The notes under the pieces: model-generated
Told to the model about the DNA's origin: nothing
Seen by the model: only the letters and a program-made list of their open reading frames with translations
The model's database searches: none
Origin: Streptomyces phaeochromogenes
Lineage (GTDB): Bacteria > Actinomycetota > Actinomycetes > Streptomycetales > Streptomycetaceae
Direction of reading: 5' to 3'
NCBI RefSeq assembly: GCF_001418655.1
Contig: NZ_LIQZ01000116.1
Location: 1 to 64,000 of the forward strand
Length of the DNA stretch: 64,000 nt
Program-made: the position numbers and the translations under genes
Shown: positions 49,294-57,636 of the stretch, one piece after another
How positions within the stretch are numbered: the stretch's first letter is position 1
Layout of the letters: each line of letters begins with the position of its first letter

Positions 49294-50787
49294 CTAGCGG
49301 CCGAGGACCGTGGTGATGACCCCGTCCACCAGCGCGCCCAGCTTGGTGTCGTCCTCCTCCGTCCATGCCCACGCGACATGCCCGTCGGGCCGGATCAGGG
49401 CGGCGCGTACGTCCTGCCAGGTGTCCCGCGTCCGGTCGGGCGCCCCGCCCTGCACGGTGATCCGTTCCTGTGCGCGGTCGGCCAGCACACCGTCGGCCGT
49501 GAGGTCGAGAAGGACGTACGAGTTCGCCCGCAGCGCGCCGAACAGGCTGCTCTCCGAGCCGGTGAGGGGGAGGTCGGGGGCGCGGGTGCCGGTCACCGGG
49601 TGGGCCGTCGGGTCGGTGCTCGGGTAGGCGACGTCAAGCGCGGTGAGTCGGCCGGCCAGAAAGTCGCTGAACTGCCGTGACTCGGGGACCATCCGGCTGA
49701 GCAGGTCACGAAGGGCGAGCCCCTCGGGCGTGAAGGCGTGGAACAGGTAGGTCTGCGCGCGGCTGTGCTCCATCAGCTGCTCGCCGACCGGGTACCGGTC
49801 GCTGTGGTAGCTGTCCAGCAGTCCGTCCGAGGCCCAGCCGTCGATCGTCGCGGCCAGCTTCCAGCCGAGGTTGAAGGCGTCCTGGAAGCCGACGTTCATG
49901 CCCACGCCGCCGGTGGGGAAGTGCTGGTGTGCGGCGTCGCCCGCGAGCACGACGCGGCCACGCCGGTAGTGGGTGGCCAGCCGGGTGGCGTTGCCGAAGC
50001 GGGAGAGCCAGGACGGGTCGCGCATGCCGAAGTCGTCCCCGGCGATGTCGACGGCCTTCTGCCGCAGTTCGTCCATCGTGAGGTCGCCGGGCCACTCGGC
50101 GGTCACGCTGTCGGGACTGGTGCCGACGACGCGCCACTGGTTGTCGGGCAGTGGCACGACCATCAGCCCGCCGCGCTCGTTGAAGCGGTTGAAGCCGGGC
50201 GCCGGCGGGTTGTCGAGGAGGACGTCGCCGAGCCAGCCGAGACAGGTGGACGGCGTGCCGGGGAAGTCGATGCCTCCGGCCTCACGCACGGTGCTCCTGG
50301 TGCCGTCGCAGCCGGCGATGTACTCGGCCTCGATCTCGTACGGCCCCTGCGGACCCTCCACCTGCACGGTCACCGAGTCCGCGTGCTCGGTGAAGCCGGT
50401 GACCCGGTGCCCACGCCGGATGGTGGCGCCGAGCCCGCGGGCGTACTCCTCGAAGAGCGCCTCGGTGCGGGCCTGGGTGATGAAGAGGGTGTACGGGAAC
50501 GGCGTGTCCAGGACGGAGAAGTCGAGCCGGTTGGACAGGTTGGCGAAGTGGCCGTTGGAGATCCTCAGGCTCTCGTCGAGGAACCGCTGGTGGATCCCGC
50601 GTGAGGCCAGCACTTCGACGCCGCGCGGATGCACGGTGAGCGCCTTGGATCGCTGGTCGATCTCGGTGCGTACTTCCAGGACGGTGACGGAGATGTTGTT
50701 CAGCCGCAGTTCGGCGGCGAGCCAGAGCCCGACGGGTCCGCCTCCGGCGATGACGACCTGCGTTGCTTCCAGCTGCGGTGTTTCCAC
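49294..50787 (-). CDS. FAD-dependent aromatic-type monooxygenase
   Basis: A 497-aa flavoprotein hydroxylase of the p-hydroxybenzoate hydroxylase fold, close to polyketide/antibiotic hydroxylases. VVIAGGGPVGLWLAAELRL binds FAD, AGCDGTRSTVREAG is the second motif, and VLAGDAAHQHFPTGGVGMNV plus QDAFNLGWKLA the third. The C-terminal thioredoxin-like domain (from about residue 390) is present. Such enzymes hydroxylate aromatic or tetracycline-like compounds. The GTG at 50787 is read divergently from the TetR gene, with three palindromes in the 109 bp between. Confidence 0.9.
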   Translation of the reverse strand: METPQLEATQVVIAGGGPVGLWLAAELRLNNISVTVLEVRTEIDQRSKALTVHPRGVEVLASRGIHQRFLDESLRISNGHFANLSNRLDFSVLDTPFPYTLFITQARTEALFEEYARGLGATIRRGHRVTGFTEHADSVTVQVEGPQGPYEIEAEYIAGCDGTRSTVREAGGIDFPGTPSTCLGWLGDVLLDNPPAPGFNRFNERGGLMVVPLPDNQWRVVGTSPDSVTAEWPGDLTMDELRQKAVDIAGDDFGMRDPSWLSRFGNATRLATHYRRGRVVLAGDAAHQHFPTGGVGMNVGFQDAFNLGWKLAATIDGWASDGLLDSYHSDRYPVGEQLMEHSRAQTYLFHAFTPEGLALRDLLSRMVPESRQFSDFLAGRLTALDVAYPSTDPTAHPVTGTRAPDLPLTGSESSLFGALRANSYVLLDLTADGVLADRAQERITVQGGAPDRTRDTWQDVRAALIRPDGHVAWAWTEEDDTKLGALVDGVITTVLGR

Positions 50788-50804
50788 GGGACCACCCCTG
50801 TGTT

Positions 50805-50906
50805 TTTGGTTGGTGACCAGATTTCTGGCATGGCGAAGGCTCTCGGACAGCTCTTGGTCGCTGACCAAGAACCCTTGAGTGCAGTAAACTAGGTCAGTGA
50901 CCAACA
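50805..50906. promoter_or_regulatory. Three 17-bp TetR-type operators and a leaderless promoter
   Basis: TTTGGTTGGTGACCAGA (50805-50821), CTTGGTCGCTGACCAAG (50853-50869, a perfect dyad) and TAGGTCAGTGACCAACA (50890-50906) share TGGT/GGTC-N-TGACCA. The third covers the GTG of tetR at 50897. TAAACT (50885-50890) is a -10 lying 6 nt before that GTG, with TGACCA at 50862-50867 as a 17-bp-spaced -35. Binding would silence both directions. Confidence 0.7.
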
Positions 50907-51508
50907 GGCAACAGAACGACCGACTGGATCCGGCCACGGTGATCCGCGCAGGACTGGACCTCCTGGACGAGAAGGGCCTGGACGCGGTGTCCACGAGGGC
51001 GGTCGCCGACCGCCTCGGCGTGCGCATCAACACCGTGCAGTGGCATGTGAAGACCAAGGCCCGAATGCTGGAGCTCATGGCCGATGCCGTACTCGGCGAA
51101 ATCCCCCTGACCGACCTGCCGGCCGCTCCCGACGAACGCGCCCGCGAGCTGACCCGCCGCTACCGCCGCGCCCTGCTGTCCCATCGCGACGGTGCCGCAC
51201 TGGTGGTGGGTACCTACGCCGCCGAGCCGCACACCCTGCGCTTCGCGGAGGCCCTGGTGGAGGCGCTGCTGAAGTGCGGCCCGGGCGACCGCGAGGCCGC
51301 GTGGACGACGTGGGCGGTCATCTACTTCACTCTGGGTCTCACGCAGGAGGAGCAGGCGGTCGGCCAGCGCCCACTGGGCGACATCCTGGCCGGGGCGATC
51401 TCCGAGGCGACCTATCCCTCCCTCCATCGCGTGGCCGGACATCTCGCGCCGACGTCCTTCGACGAGCGGTTCGAATCCGGGGTGGCCGCGATCCTTGCCG
51501 GCCAGTGA
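50897..51508 (+). CDS. TetR-family repressor
   Basis: A 203-aa repressor. The HTH is VIRAGLDLLDEKGLDAVSTR with AVADRLGVRINTVQWHVKTK (residues 14-55), and the C-terminal part resembles the TetR/tetracycline-repressor class more than AcrR. Divergent from the FAD monooxygenase and SDR, which it most likely represses until an aromatic or antibiotic ligand binds. The gene appears leaderless and autoregulated. A possible hairpin terminator follows at 51521-51540. Confidence 0.9.
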   Translation: MTNRQQNDRLDPATVIRAGLDLLDEKGLDAVSTRAVADRLGVRINTVQWHVKTKARMLELMADAVLGEIPLTDLPAAPDERARELTRRYRRALLSHRDGAALVVGTYAAEPHTLRFAEALVEALLKCGPGDREAAWTTWAVIYFTLGLTQEEQAVGQRPLGDILAGAISEATYPSLHRVAGHLAPTSFDERFESGVAAILAGQ

Positions 51509-51520
51509 GGGAGGCCGGCC

Positions 51521-51540
51521 GGGACCGTCCGGCCGGTCCC
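51521..51540. terminator. Possible terminator after tetR
   Basis: GGGACCG (51521-51527) and CGGTCCC (51534-51540) form a 7-bp stem around TCCGGC, 13 bp after the tetR stop. Confidence 0.4.
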
Positions 51541-51547
51541 GCGATGT

Positions 51548-51590
51548 TTGCCAACTCGGCAACATGCTTTGTCTATGAGGTGTGTATGTT
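51548..51590 (+). promoter_or_regulatory. Palindrome and leaderless promoter of the XRE-cupin gene
   Basis: TTGCC-AACTC-GGCAA (51548-51562) is a perfect dyad. TATGTT (51585-51590) is a -10-like hexamer 6 nt before ATG 51597 with no ribosome binding site. The dyad matches those at 46015 and 53039, so it is probably the binding site of the downstream XRE protein. Confidence 0.55.
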
Positions 51591-51596
51591 ACGAGC

Positions 51597-52187
51597 ATGG
51601 CGCACGAGAACGAGCTAGACGCTTGGGTGGGTCATCGGCTGAAAGACCTGCGCAGCGAGCGCGGCATCACGCTGGTGACCCTGTCCGAGCAGACCGGTAT
51701 TTCCGTCACGCACCTCTCCCGCCTGGAGAAGGGGCACCGGCAGCCGTCCATCGGCAGCCTCCTGCAGATCGCCCGGGTGTACGGGATCTCGGTGAGCGAG
51801 CTGATCCAGGAGCAGGAGCCGGAGGACTACCACCTCGTACGAGCCGACGACGCGGTCGAGCACCCCGGGCAGGACGGGCAGTACACCGTCCTGAGCGGCC
51901 CGGGATCGACGATCGCCGTCATCCGTGTCGAGGTGGAGCCCGGAAAGTCGACCAAGGACGCCAAGCACGCGGGCGAAGAGTGGCTGCACGTCCTGTCGGG
52001 CGATGTCCTGTTCCGCTTGGAAGGCAAGGACATCACCCTGAGCGCCGGCGATTCACTGCACTTCGACTCGTCGAAGGTCCACCGGTTGACCAACAAGAGC
52101 GAGAAGCCCGCCACCGTGCTGGTCGCGTCGACTGCCGCGACGATGCCGATGCATCACCCGGTTCCGTCACCGAAACCCCGGCGCTGA
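51597..52187 (+). CDS. XRE-family regulator with cupin domain
   Basis: A 196-aa regulator. The HTH covers RLKDLRSERGITLVTLSEQT and GISVTHLSRLEKGHRQPSIG (residues 13-60). The cupin has VEPGKSTKDAKHAGEEWLHV, SGDVLFRLEGKDITLSAGDS and FDSSKVHRLTNKSEKPATVL. The start is ATG 51597 because the -10 would otherwise overlap the coding region. TTGCC-N5-GGCAA sites upstream of this gene, the aldolase operon and the hydrolase at 52252-52947 suggest it controls all three. Confidence 0.88.
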   Translation: MAHENELDAWVGHRLKDLRSERGITLVTLSEQTGISVTHLSRLEKGHRQPSIGSLLQIARVYGISVSELIQEQEPEDYHLVRADDAVEHPGQDGQYTVLSGPGSTIAVIRVEVEPGKSTKDAKHAGEEWLHVLSGDVLFRLEGKDITLSAGDSLHFDSSKVHRLTNKSEKPATVLVASTAATMPMHHPVPSPKPRR

Positions 52188-52251
52188 CCGATCGCCGACC
52201 GGGTCAGTGAAGCGACCGGTCGGAGAAGTGATCGGTCGGTGAGGCAACCTG

Positions 52252-52947
52252 TCAGAGAAGCAGGAGCAGTTCGCGGGCCAGGACCTGTGGTTGCACCAGC
52301 ACCTCGACGTGAGTGACCTCGGTGAGGGTGACAAGGCGGAACCCGCGCTTGGTCACGGCGGCAGCGGTGTCGTTGAAGAACTCCTGGGCCGCGCAGTGGA
52401 TGTAGGTCACCTGCTTGCCGTCGAGGACGTCCTCGCTGCCTGGTCCCAGCGGTTCGGCATGGGTGAGGCGAGGCATCGGGGTCAGGCGGCCCTCCATCCA
52501 GGTGGCGCCGTCCTCGTCGGCGCCGAGCGCGCGCGGGTCCAGCGGGGCGACCTCCCAGTCCGGGCCTCCCTCGGGGGCCACGAACGCGTCGTCCAGCCAC
52601 GGCAGCACCGTGAAGGCCGACTCGCCGGTGGTGGGGGCGAAGGCGTCCACGTACACGATCTGGTCGATGCGATCCGGGACAAGGGCCGCCACTCCGGTGA
52701 TGACCATGCCGCCGTAGCTGTGGCCCACGAGGATCGCGTCGCCGACCTCCTCGGAGGTGAGCAGGTCGGCGATCTCCTGGACATTGGCGGAGAGCCCCAC
52801 CTCCGGCCGGGACAGATCGTGTTTCTCGGCGAACCCGGTGAGCGTGGGAGTCAGAACACGGTGGCCGGCCTCTTCCAGGACGGGCCGCATACGGTCCCAG
52901 ACCCAGCCTCCACCCCAGGAACCATGAATCAGTACGAACGTCGCCAT
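52252..52947 (-). CDS. Alpha/beta hydrolase (plant-esterase-like)
   Basis: A 231-aa hydrolase. ATFVLIHGSWGGGWVWDRMR supplies the oxyanion loop, VGHSYGGMVITG the nucleophile Ser near residue 78, and TEVTHVEVLVQP the C-terminal His. The compact layout matches the methylesterase/hydroxynitrile-lyase-like group (MES/HNL type). The start at 52947 follows GGAGGAAGAGCAAA; upstream codons are excluded by that site. A perfect 19-bp palindrome lies 90 bp upstream. Confidence 0.88.
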   Translation of the reverse strand: MATFVLIHGSWGGGWVWDRMRPVLEEAGHRVLTPTLTGFAEKHDLSRPEVGLSANVQEIADLLTSEEVGDAILVGHSYGGMVITGVAALVPDRIDQIVYVDAFAPTTGESAFTVLPWLDDAFVAPEGGPDWEVAPLDPRALGADEDGATWMEGRLTPMPRLTHAEPLGPGSEDVLDGKQVTYIHCAAQEFFNDTAAAVTKRGFRLVTLTEVTHVEVLVQPQVLARELLLLL

Positions 52948-53036
52948 TTTGCTCTTCCTCCTGCGAGTCGCGGGTCCCTGCGGATGCACCCAGGATCGGC
53001 TGAGTGACACACTGGGTCAACCTGTGAGGCGATTTA

Positions 53037-53055
53037 TTTTGCCCAATAGGCAAAA
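53037..53055. promoter_or_regulatory. Perfect TTTTGCC-N5-GGCAAAA palindrome
   Basis: A 7-bp-arm dyad (53037-53043, 53049-53055) with spacer CAATA, upstream of the hydrolase at 52947. On the minus strand TTGACC follows 17 bp downstream, so the dyad would lie just upstream of the -35. Best copy of the motif shared with 46015 and 51548. Confidence 0.6.
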
Positions 53056-53196
53056 GCTTCCCGGTCCCCCATGCAGAACACACAGAAGCACCTCCGGTGC
53101 GCGCCACGGGATTGACCACACCCTGGGCGCGCACCGAAGGTGCGCCGGATCGCTGACCAGCAGCTTCAAGTGGGAAAAGGCGCAATGCCCATCAGG

Positions 53197-53580
53197 TCAG
53201 CAGTGTGTGATGGTGCCATTGGAGGCGGCGCTGTTGTCCACGTACGGCGCGTACGTCCACCCGGTCACGGTCAGTTCGAGTCCGTTGAGGTGGTTGTAGC
53301 GCTCGTAGACGGTGAGGTACCAGCGGTTTCCTCCGCCGAGGTTCTCACCGGTGTTCCAGCAGGTGGCGAGGAGTACATCCCCGGACCAGAGGTCCGGCAC
53401 GCCGACCGTACCGGAGGCCAGGTTGCGGCCGTTGAAGACGGCCGCGCCGACCTCCACCCTGAGCAGCGCGGACGCTGACGCCGCCGCCGAAGCGGACGCG
53501 GTCGACAGAACCATCCCACCAGCACTCAGCGCCGCGACCACCGCGGCCATGGCGCCTCTGCGTCGTAACTTGCCTCTCAT
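53197..53580 (-). CDS. Small secreted protein of unknown function
   Basis: A 127-aa exported protein. The signal peptide has basic MRGKLRRRGAM, hydrophobic AAVVAALSAGGMVLSTASA and a likely cleavage after ASASA. The mature 90 residues are beta-rich (LLRVEVGAAVFNGRNLASGT, WYLTVYERYNHLNGLELTVT) with two Cys (ATCWNTG and the final THC) that may form a disulfide. No family recognised. AGGAGG lies 5 nt before the ATG. Convergent or co-directional neighbours give no functional hint. Confidence 0.75.
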   Translation of the reverse strand: MRGKLRRRGAMAAVVAALSAGGMVLSTASASAAASASALLRVEVGAAVFNGRNLASGTVGVPDLWSGDVLLATCWNTGENLGGGNRWYLTVYERYNHLNGLELTVTGWTYAPYVDNSAASNGTITHC

Positions 53581-53754
53581 GCCTGCCTCCTGATCAATGC
53601 CGACCGCGCACTGCTCCGCTGAGCGTGCACGTGAACAACTCGCCCCCACCGGAAGGTCTTGCCAGGCTCGACGAGCCAGTAGCGAGAGTGCCGTGTGCTG
53701 CTGCGGCATGGCATGAGTAACCACTACTCAACCGCTCCGACACAGGAAAAGCCC

Positions 53755-53792
53755 CCACCTCCGCTCCGGCCGACAGGCCGGAGCGGAGGTGG
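53755..53792. terminator. 17-bp perfect stem terminator
   Basis: Arms 53755-53771 and 53776-53792 are exact complements with a GACA loop, 47 bp after the stop of the GH92 gene on the minus strand. One of the strongest hairpins in the window. Confidence 0.85.
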
Positions 53793-53838
53793 ATGGGGGG
53801 CTGGGGGAGGGCTTCCGACGGCTGCCTGCGCACGCTGC

Positions 53839-56800
53839 CTACGACAGCGTGATCGCGTACACCTCGATCCGCGGATCGTCCGGCAGCGTCAACGAGCGAA
53901 TCTCCTTGGCGTCGTTCAGCTCGGAGGAACTGCCGAACAGCCGTACCGGCGGCCCGTCGACGCCCTGGCCGGCCTTGATCCGGTGGGGCATGTCGAGGAC
54001 GACGGTGGTGCCGTCGGGGGCCTGGCCGGCCCAGTCGCCGACCTTGAGCGGGACCTCGGAGCTGCTGCCGTCGGTGTACCGGACGGTCAGCGCGGTCGTC
54101 ACCGGCCCGTTGTGCGACGCCGCCACCAGGCGCAGGGTGCCGTGGCTGCGGGCGGGCAGCAGCAGCGTCTGGCCGCGGGCCTCGACGAAGTTCGCCGCGG
54201 TCCCGGTCGGATCCGGTGCCTCGTACGTCACGCCGTCCCAGGTGACAGGCCCGGCGGCCGGAAGGAGACCGGCGTCGTAACTCCAGCCGGATCCGTCGAA
54301 GTCACCCTGGCCGGGATTGTCCGTGGTGGCCGTCCCGTCGTGCGCCATGTCCTTGCCCAGGTCCACCGCGCACTGCTTGTCCGTGGCTGTCGCACACTTC
54401 GCGGCCGGGCGTACCTCGACGGTGGCTTCCCGGGTGACCCGACCCGCTCCGCCGGCCTCGACGGTGAAGCGCACCGGGTAGGACCCGGCGGCGGTGCCGG
54501 GAGGCACGGTCACCTTCACGGACACCGTCTTCTGTACGGGCAGGTGCTGGGACCGGATCCGCAGCGGCGAGCGCGGAGTCGTCGTCACCTGCCAGCCGGA
54601 GGGCGCCTTGGCCGCCACCGACACCCGCAGTTCACCGGGGGCCTGGCCGAGGACGTCCAGGGTCAGGTGGGCGGTCTGAGCCGTGTCGCCGACCGGGACG
54701 ACGTCGGAGGAGCTCCGCAGGGACGCGTCCAGGTGGCGTCGGCCGTCGGCGTCCGCCTGGTTGACCGATGGCGGCTGGGCACCCGCGCCGATACCCCAGC
54801 CGGACGGCTTCGTGCCGAGCCGGTGGACCAGGGTGCCGCCGTGCGAGACCTTGTCCCAGTCCAGCCAGGTGCGCTTGACGTCCCGGCCGTCCAACGATAC
54901 ATCCTGTACGTACCGGTTGGTGTCGCTCGCCCCCGGCGCCTTGATCGTCAGTGTGCCGCCCTGCCGCTTCCCGTACCGGCCGATCGTGATGGCCGCGGAG
55001 TCGAACTGCGGGCTGGACAGCGCCATGAAGTCGCCGCCGCTCATCGTCGGGTAGAGGCCGAGCGAGGAGAACACGTACCAGGCGGACATGGTGCCCAGGT
55101 CGTCGTTGCCGGTCATGCCGTCGGGTCCGTTGGTGAACAGCGTCATCGCGGCGCGCACGACGGTCGCCGTCTTCGCCGGCGCGCCCGCCCACAGGTACAT
55201 GTAGGGCGCGTGGAGATCGGGCTCGTTGTTCGGGTTGTAGGTCGGTTTGCCGTAGTAGTCGTACGGCTGGGAGATCCAGTCCTTGCGCGCGGTGCCCGCC
55301 GGGTCGGTGAGCAGCTTGTCGTAGGCGAAGAAGGAGTCGAGCCGCTTCTCCGTGGCCTTCCGGCCGCCCATCAGAGCGACGAGACCGGCGGGGTCCTGCG
55401 GCACGAGCCACTGGTACTGGTACGCGCCGCCCTCGTGGAACTGGTGGCCCGCTTCGACCGGGTCGTACGGCGTCATCCACGTCCCCGCGGTCGTACGGGG
55501 CCGGAACTGGCCGATCGAGGAGTCCCACAGGTTGCGGTACCACTGGCCGCGGGCCGCGAACATCCGCGCGTCGGAGCCGTGCCCGAGCCCCTTGGCCATC
55601 AGGGCCAGCGACGCGTCCGCCGCCGAGTACTCCAGGGTCGCCGAAGCCGGGTGGGTGCAGTCGTTGTCACCGCCCTTGTCCGCGCAGTCCTTCTTCAGCT
55701 CCAGGCCGGAGGGGACGTAGCCGCGCTTGCTGTACTGGTCCACGGCGGAGCGGCCGTTGTACGGGGAGTCGGCGGGCGGGGTACTGGTCGCGTTCTTCTT
55801 CAGCAGCGTGTAGGCCTCGTCCTCGTGCCCGGCCAGCATGCCCTTCGACCATGCCTCGACGAGGAACGGCGTCACGGGGTCGCCGGTCATGATGTTGGTC
55901 TCGCTGTTGGCGAGGGCCCACCGGGGCAGCCACCCGCCGTCCTTGCCGATCGCGAGGACCGACAGCGCCACGTCCCGGGCGACACGTGGCTCCACCATCT
56001 CCAGCAGCTGGTTCTGCGGCCGGTAGGTGTCCCACAGCGACAGGTTCTGATACGGCGTGAAGTCGGAGGCGGTGTGCACCGCGCCGTCGAACCCTGTGTA
56101 GCGGCCGTCCACGTCACCGGCCAGGTTCGGGTGCAACTGCGCGTGGTACAGGGCGCTGTAGAACACCTTCTGCCGTTCCTGAGTCCCTCCGCCGACCTTG
56201 ACCGAGGAGAGCTGCTTCTCCCAGGTGGCGCGCAGCGCGGCACGCGTGGCGTCGAAGTCGTACGAGTCCCCGGTCTCCTCCGCGAGGTTCTTCCGGGCAC
56301 CGTCCATGCCGGTGTACGACAGGCCCACCTTCACGACGGCGTCCCGGTCCTCGGTCGCGTCGAAGGTCACCCAGGCGCCGTTGCTGCCCTCTCCTTCGGC
56401 ATCGCGCGTACCGGGCTTGGGTGTTGAACCGCGCCAGGTGCCGTGATCCTTGAAGGGCCGGTCGAAGGCGGCGGTGAAGTAGACGGTGTGCTTGTCCTTC
56501 CCGGCACAGAACCCTCCGGCACGCACACGCCCCTCCACCGTGCGGTCCCCGACCACGTGCACCTCGGAGTCGAACACGTTCTGGTTGGCCTTGCCGGTGT
56601 TGAACAGCACGTTCGCCGCGCCGGTGGCCGGGAAGGTGTACCGCTGCCAGCCGGTGCGCTTCGTGGCGGTCAGCTCGGCCTCGATGTCGTACGTCGACAG
56701 GCCCACCCGGTAGTAGCCGGGGGTGGCTTCCTCGTCGTCGTGCGAGAACTTGGAGCGGTACGTGTCCGGGTTCACGCTGTCGACCGCGCCGGTCGTCGGC

Positions 56801-57132
56801 ATGATGGGCAGCTCTCCGGAGACACCGCAGCCGACTCCGGAGAGGTGCGTCTGGCTGAACCCGTGGATCTTGTCCTGCTGGTAGTCGTATCCGCCCTGCC
56901 CGCCGGTGTCCGGGCTGACCTGGACCATCCCGAACGGGGCGGCGGCCCCGGGGAAGGTGTTCCCGAAGTTCTGGGTGCCGATGAAGGGATTCACCAGTGC
57001 GGCGGGGTCGGAGACCTGCTCGGCGGCAGCCGCGACGGGTGGAAGCACACCCCCGAACAGCAGGCCTGGTATGAGCAAGCTGACGCCCGCGGCGATTGCG
57101 CGGGCCGTGATCCGTCTGACGGACAGCCGCAT
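53839..57132 (-). CDS. Secreted GH92 alpha-mannosidase
   Basis: A 1097-aa exported calcium-dependent exo-alpha-mannosidase (inverting). After a signal peptide (ending near PPVAAAAEQ) the GH92 N-terminal domain begins VNPFIGTQNFGNTFPGAAAP and FGMVQVSPDT. The (alpha/alpha)6 barrel holds NLSLWDTYRPQNQLLEMVEP, the NEPDLHAPYMYLW loop and TGNDDLGTMSAWYVFSSLGL YP. C-terminal to it are an NEW3-like Ig module (about residues 790-880) and a beta-sandwich probably binding carbohydrate. AAGGAGGT precedes ATG 57132. It would trim alpha-mannosyl glycans outside the cell. Confidence 0.93.
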   Translation of the reverse strand: MRLSVRRITARAIAAGVSLLIPGLLFGGVLPPVAAAAEQVSDPAALVNPFIGTQNFGNTFPGAAAPFGMVQVSPDTGGQGGYDYQQDKIHGFSQTHLSGVGCGVSGELPIMPTTGAVDSVNPDTYRSKFSHDDEEATPGYYRVGLSTYDIEAELTATKRTGWQRYTFPATGAANVLFNTGKANQNVFDSEVHVVGDRTVEGRVRAGGFCAGKDKHTVYFTAAFDRPFKDHGTWRGSTPKPGTRDAEGEGSNGAWVTFDATEDRDAVVKVGLSYTGMDGARKNLAEETGDSYDFDATRAALRATWEKQLSSVKVGGGTQERQKVFYSALYHAQLHPNLAGDVDGRYTGFDGAVHTASDFTPYQNLSLWDTYRPQNQLLEMVEPRVARDVALSVLAIGKDGGWLPRWALANSETNIMTGDPVTPFLVEAWSKGMLAGHEDEAYTLLKKNATSTPPADSPYNGRSAVDQYSKRGYVPSGLELKKDCADKGGDNDCTHPASATLEYSAADASLALMAKGLGHGSDARMFAARGQWYRNLWDSSIGQFRPRTTAGTWMTPYDPVEAGHQFHEGGAYQYQWLVPQDPAGLVALMGGRKATEKRLDSFFAYDKLLTDPAGTARKDWISQPYDYYGKPTYNPNNEPDLHAPYMYLWAGAPAKTATVVRAAMTLFTNGPDGMTGNDDLGTMSAWYVFSSLGLYPTMSGGDFMALSSPQFDSAAITIGRYGKRQGGTLTIKAPGASDTNRYVQDVSLDGRDVKRTWLDWDKVSHGGTLVHRLGTKPSGWGIGAGAQPPSVNQADADGRRHLDASLRSSSDVVPVGDTAQTAHLTLDVLGQAPGELRVSVAAKAPSGWQVTTTPRSPLRIRSQHLPVQKTVSVKVTVPPGTAAGSYPVRFTVEAGGAGRVTREATVEVRPAAKCATATDKQCAVDLGKDMAHDGTATTDNPGQGDFDGSGWSYDAGLLPAAGPVTWDGVTYEAPDPTGTAANFVEARGQTLLLPARSHGTLRLVAASHNGPVTTALTVRYTDGSSSEVPLKVGDWAGQAPDGTTVVLDMPHRIKAGQGVDGPPVRLFGSSSELNDAKEIRSLTLPDDPRIEVYAITLS

Positions 57133-57147
57133 CGGGCAGACCTCCTT

Positions 57148-57159
57148 GACAACGTTGTC
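57148..57159. promoter_or_regulatory. LacI-type palindrome upstream of GH92
   Basis: GACAACGTTGTC, 12-bp perfect dyad with the central CG typical of LacI sites, lies 15 bp before ATG 57132 and adjoins its ribosome binding site. It differs from the 11686 operators, so another sugar repressor is expected. The rest of the 504-bp gap 57133-57636 has only the hairpin at 57483-57525. Confidence 0.6.
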
Positions 57160-57482
57160 TCGGCTGGACAGACCGAGAACCTGCCATGCCGACCGGATCG
57201 CTGTCAATGGTCCAAACGCCGGTGTGCGCAGTTGAGTTCGGTTTGCCCGTCGGCGTATGCGGACGCTCGGGGCGACGTGCCTCGCCCTCCCGCACAGGCG
57301 GGTGAGGCGAGCAGCCGGCTTTCCGTCCGGGTGACGTGGGGCTGTGTGGCGCCGGAGGCCGCGACGGGTCGGCGGTGGGTGCTGGTTGGGGCTGGGGCCA
57401 GGACGCGGTGGTTCTCGTCGCTCCTGCCGTGCGGCCTGGGCGCCTTTGGGCAGGGTGAAGAACCGGCACTTGGGGGAGCGGG

Positions 57483-57525
57483 AGCGGTACGCAAGGCTGC
57501 TGCTGCAGCAGCCTTGCGTACCGCT
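57483..57525. terminator. 20-bp perfect stem hairpin
   Basis: Arms 57483-57502 and 57506-57525 are exact complements with a 3-nt loop. It lies 110 bp beyond the stop of the XRE regulator gene (minus strand) and 350 bp before the GH92 start, insulating the two. Confidence 0.8.
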
Positions 57526-57636
57526 ACCCGGTCGGCCCCGACGCGGCTGCGCCCGCTTCCCCGTAGGAGAGCCGCAGGCGGCCGCGAGGCACCGCGTGCG
57601 GTCCGCCGGCGTGTCGAGCACCTCGCCCGGCACACG

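Noticed and set aside
53695-56427. Long plus-strand open frame opposite the GH92 gene
   Set aside because: Antisense artefact of biased codon use; the minus strand has a signal peptide, GH92 motifs and a strong ribosome binding site.
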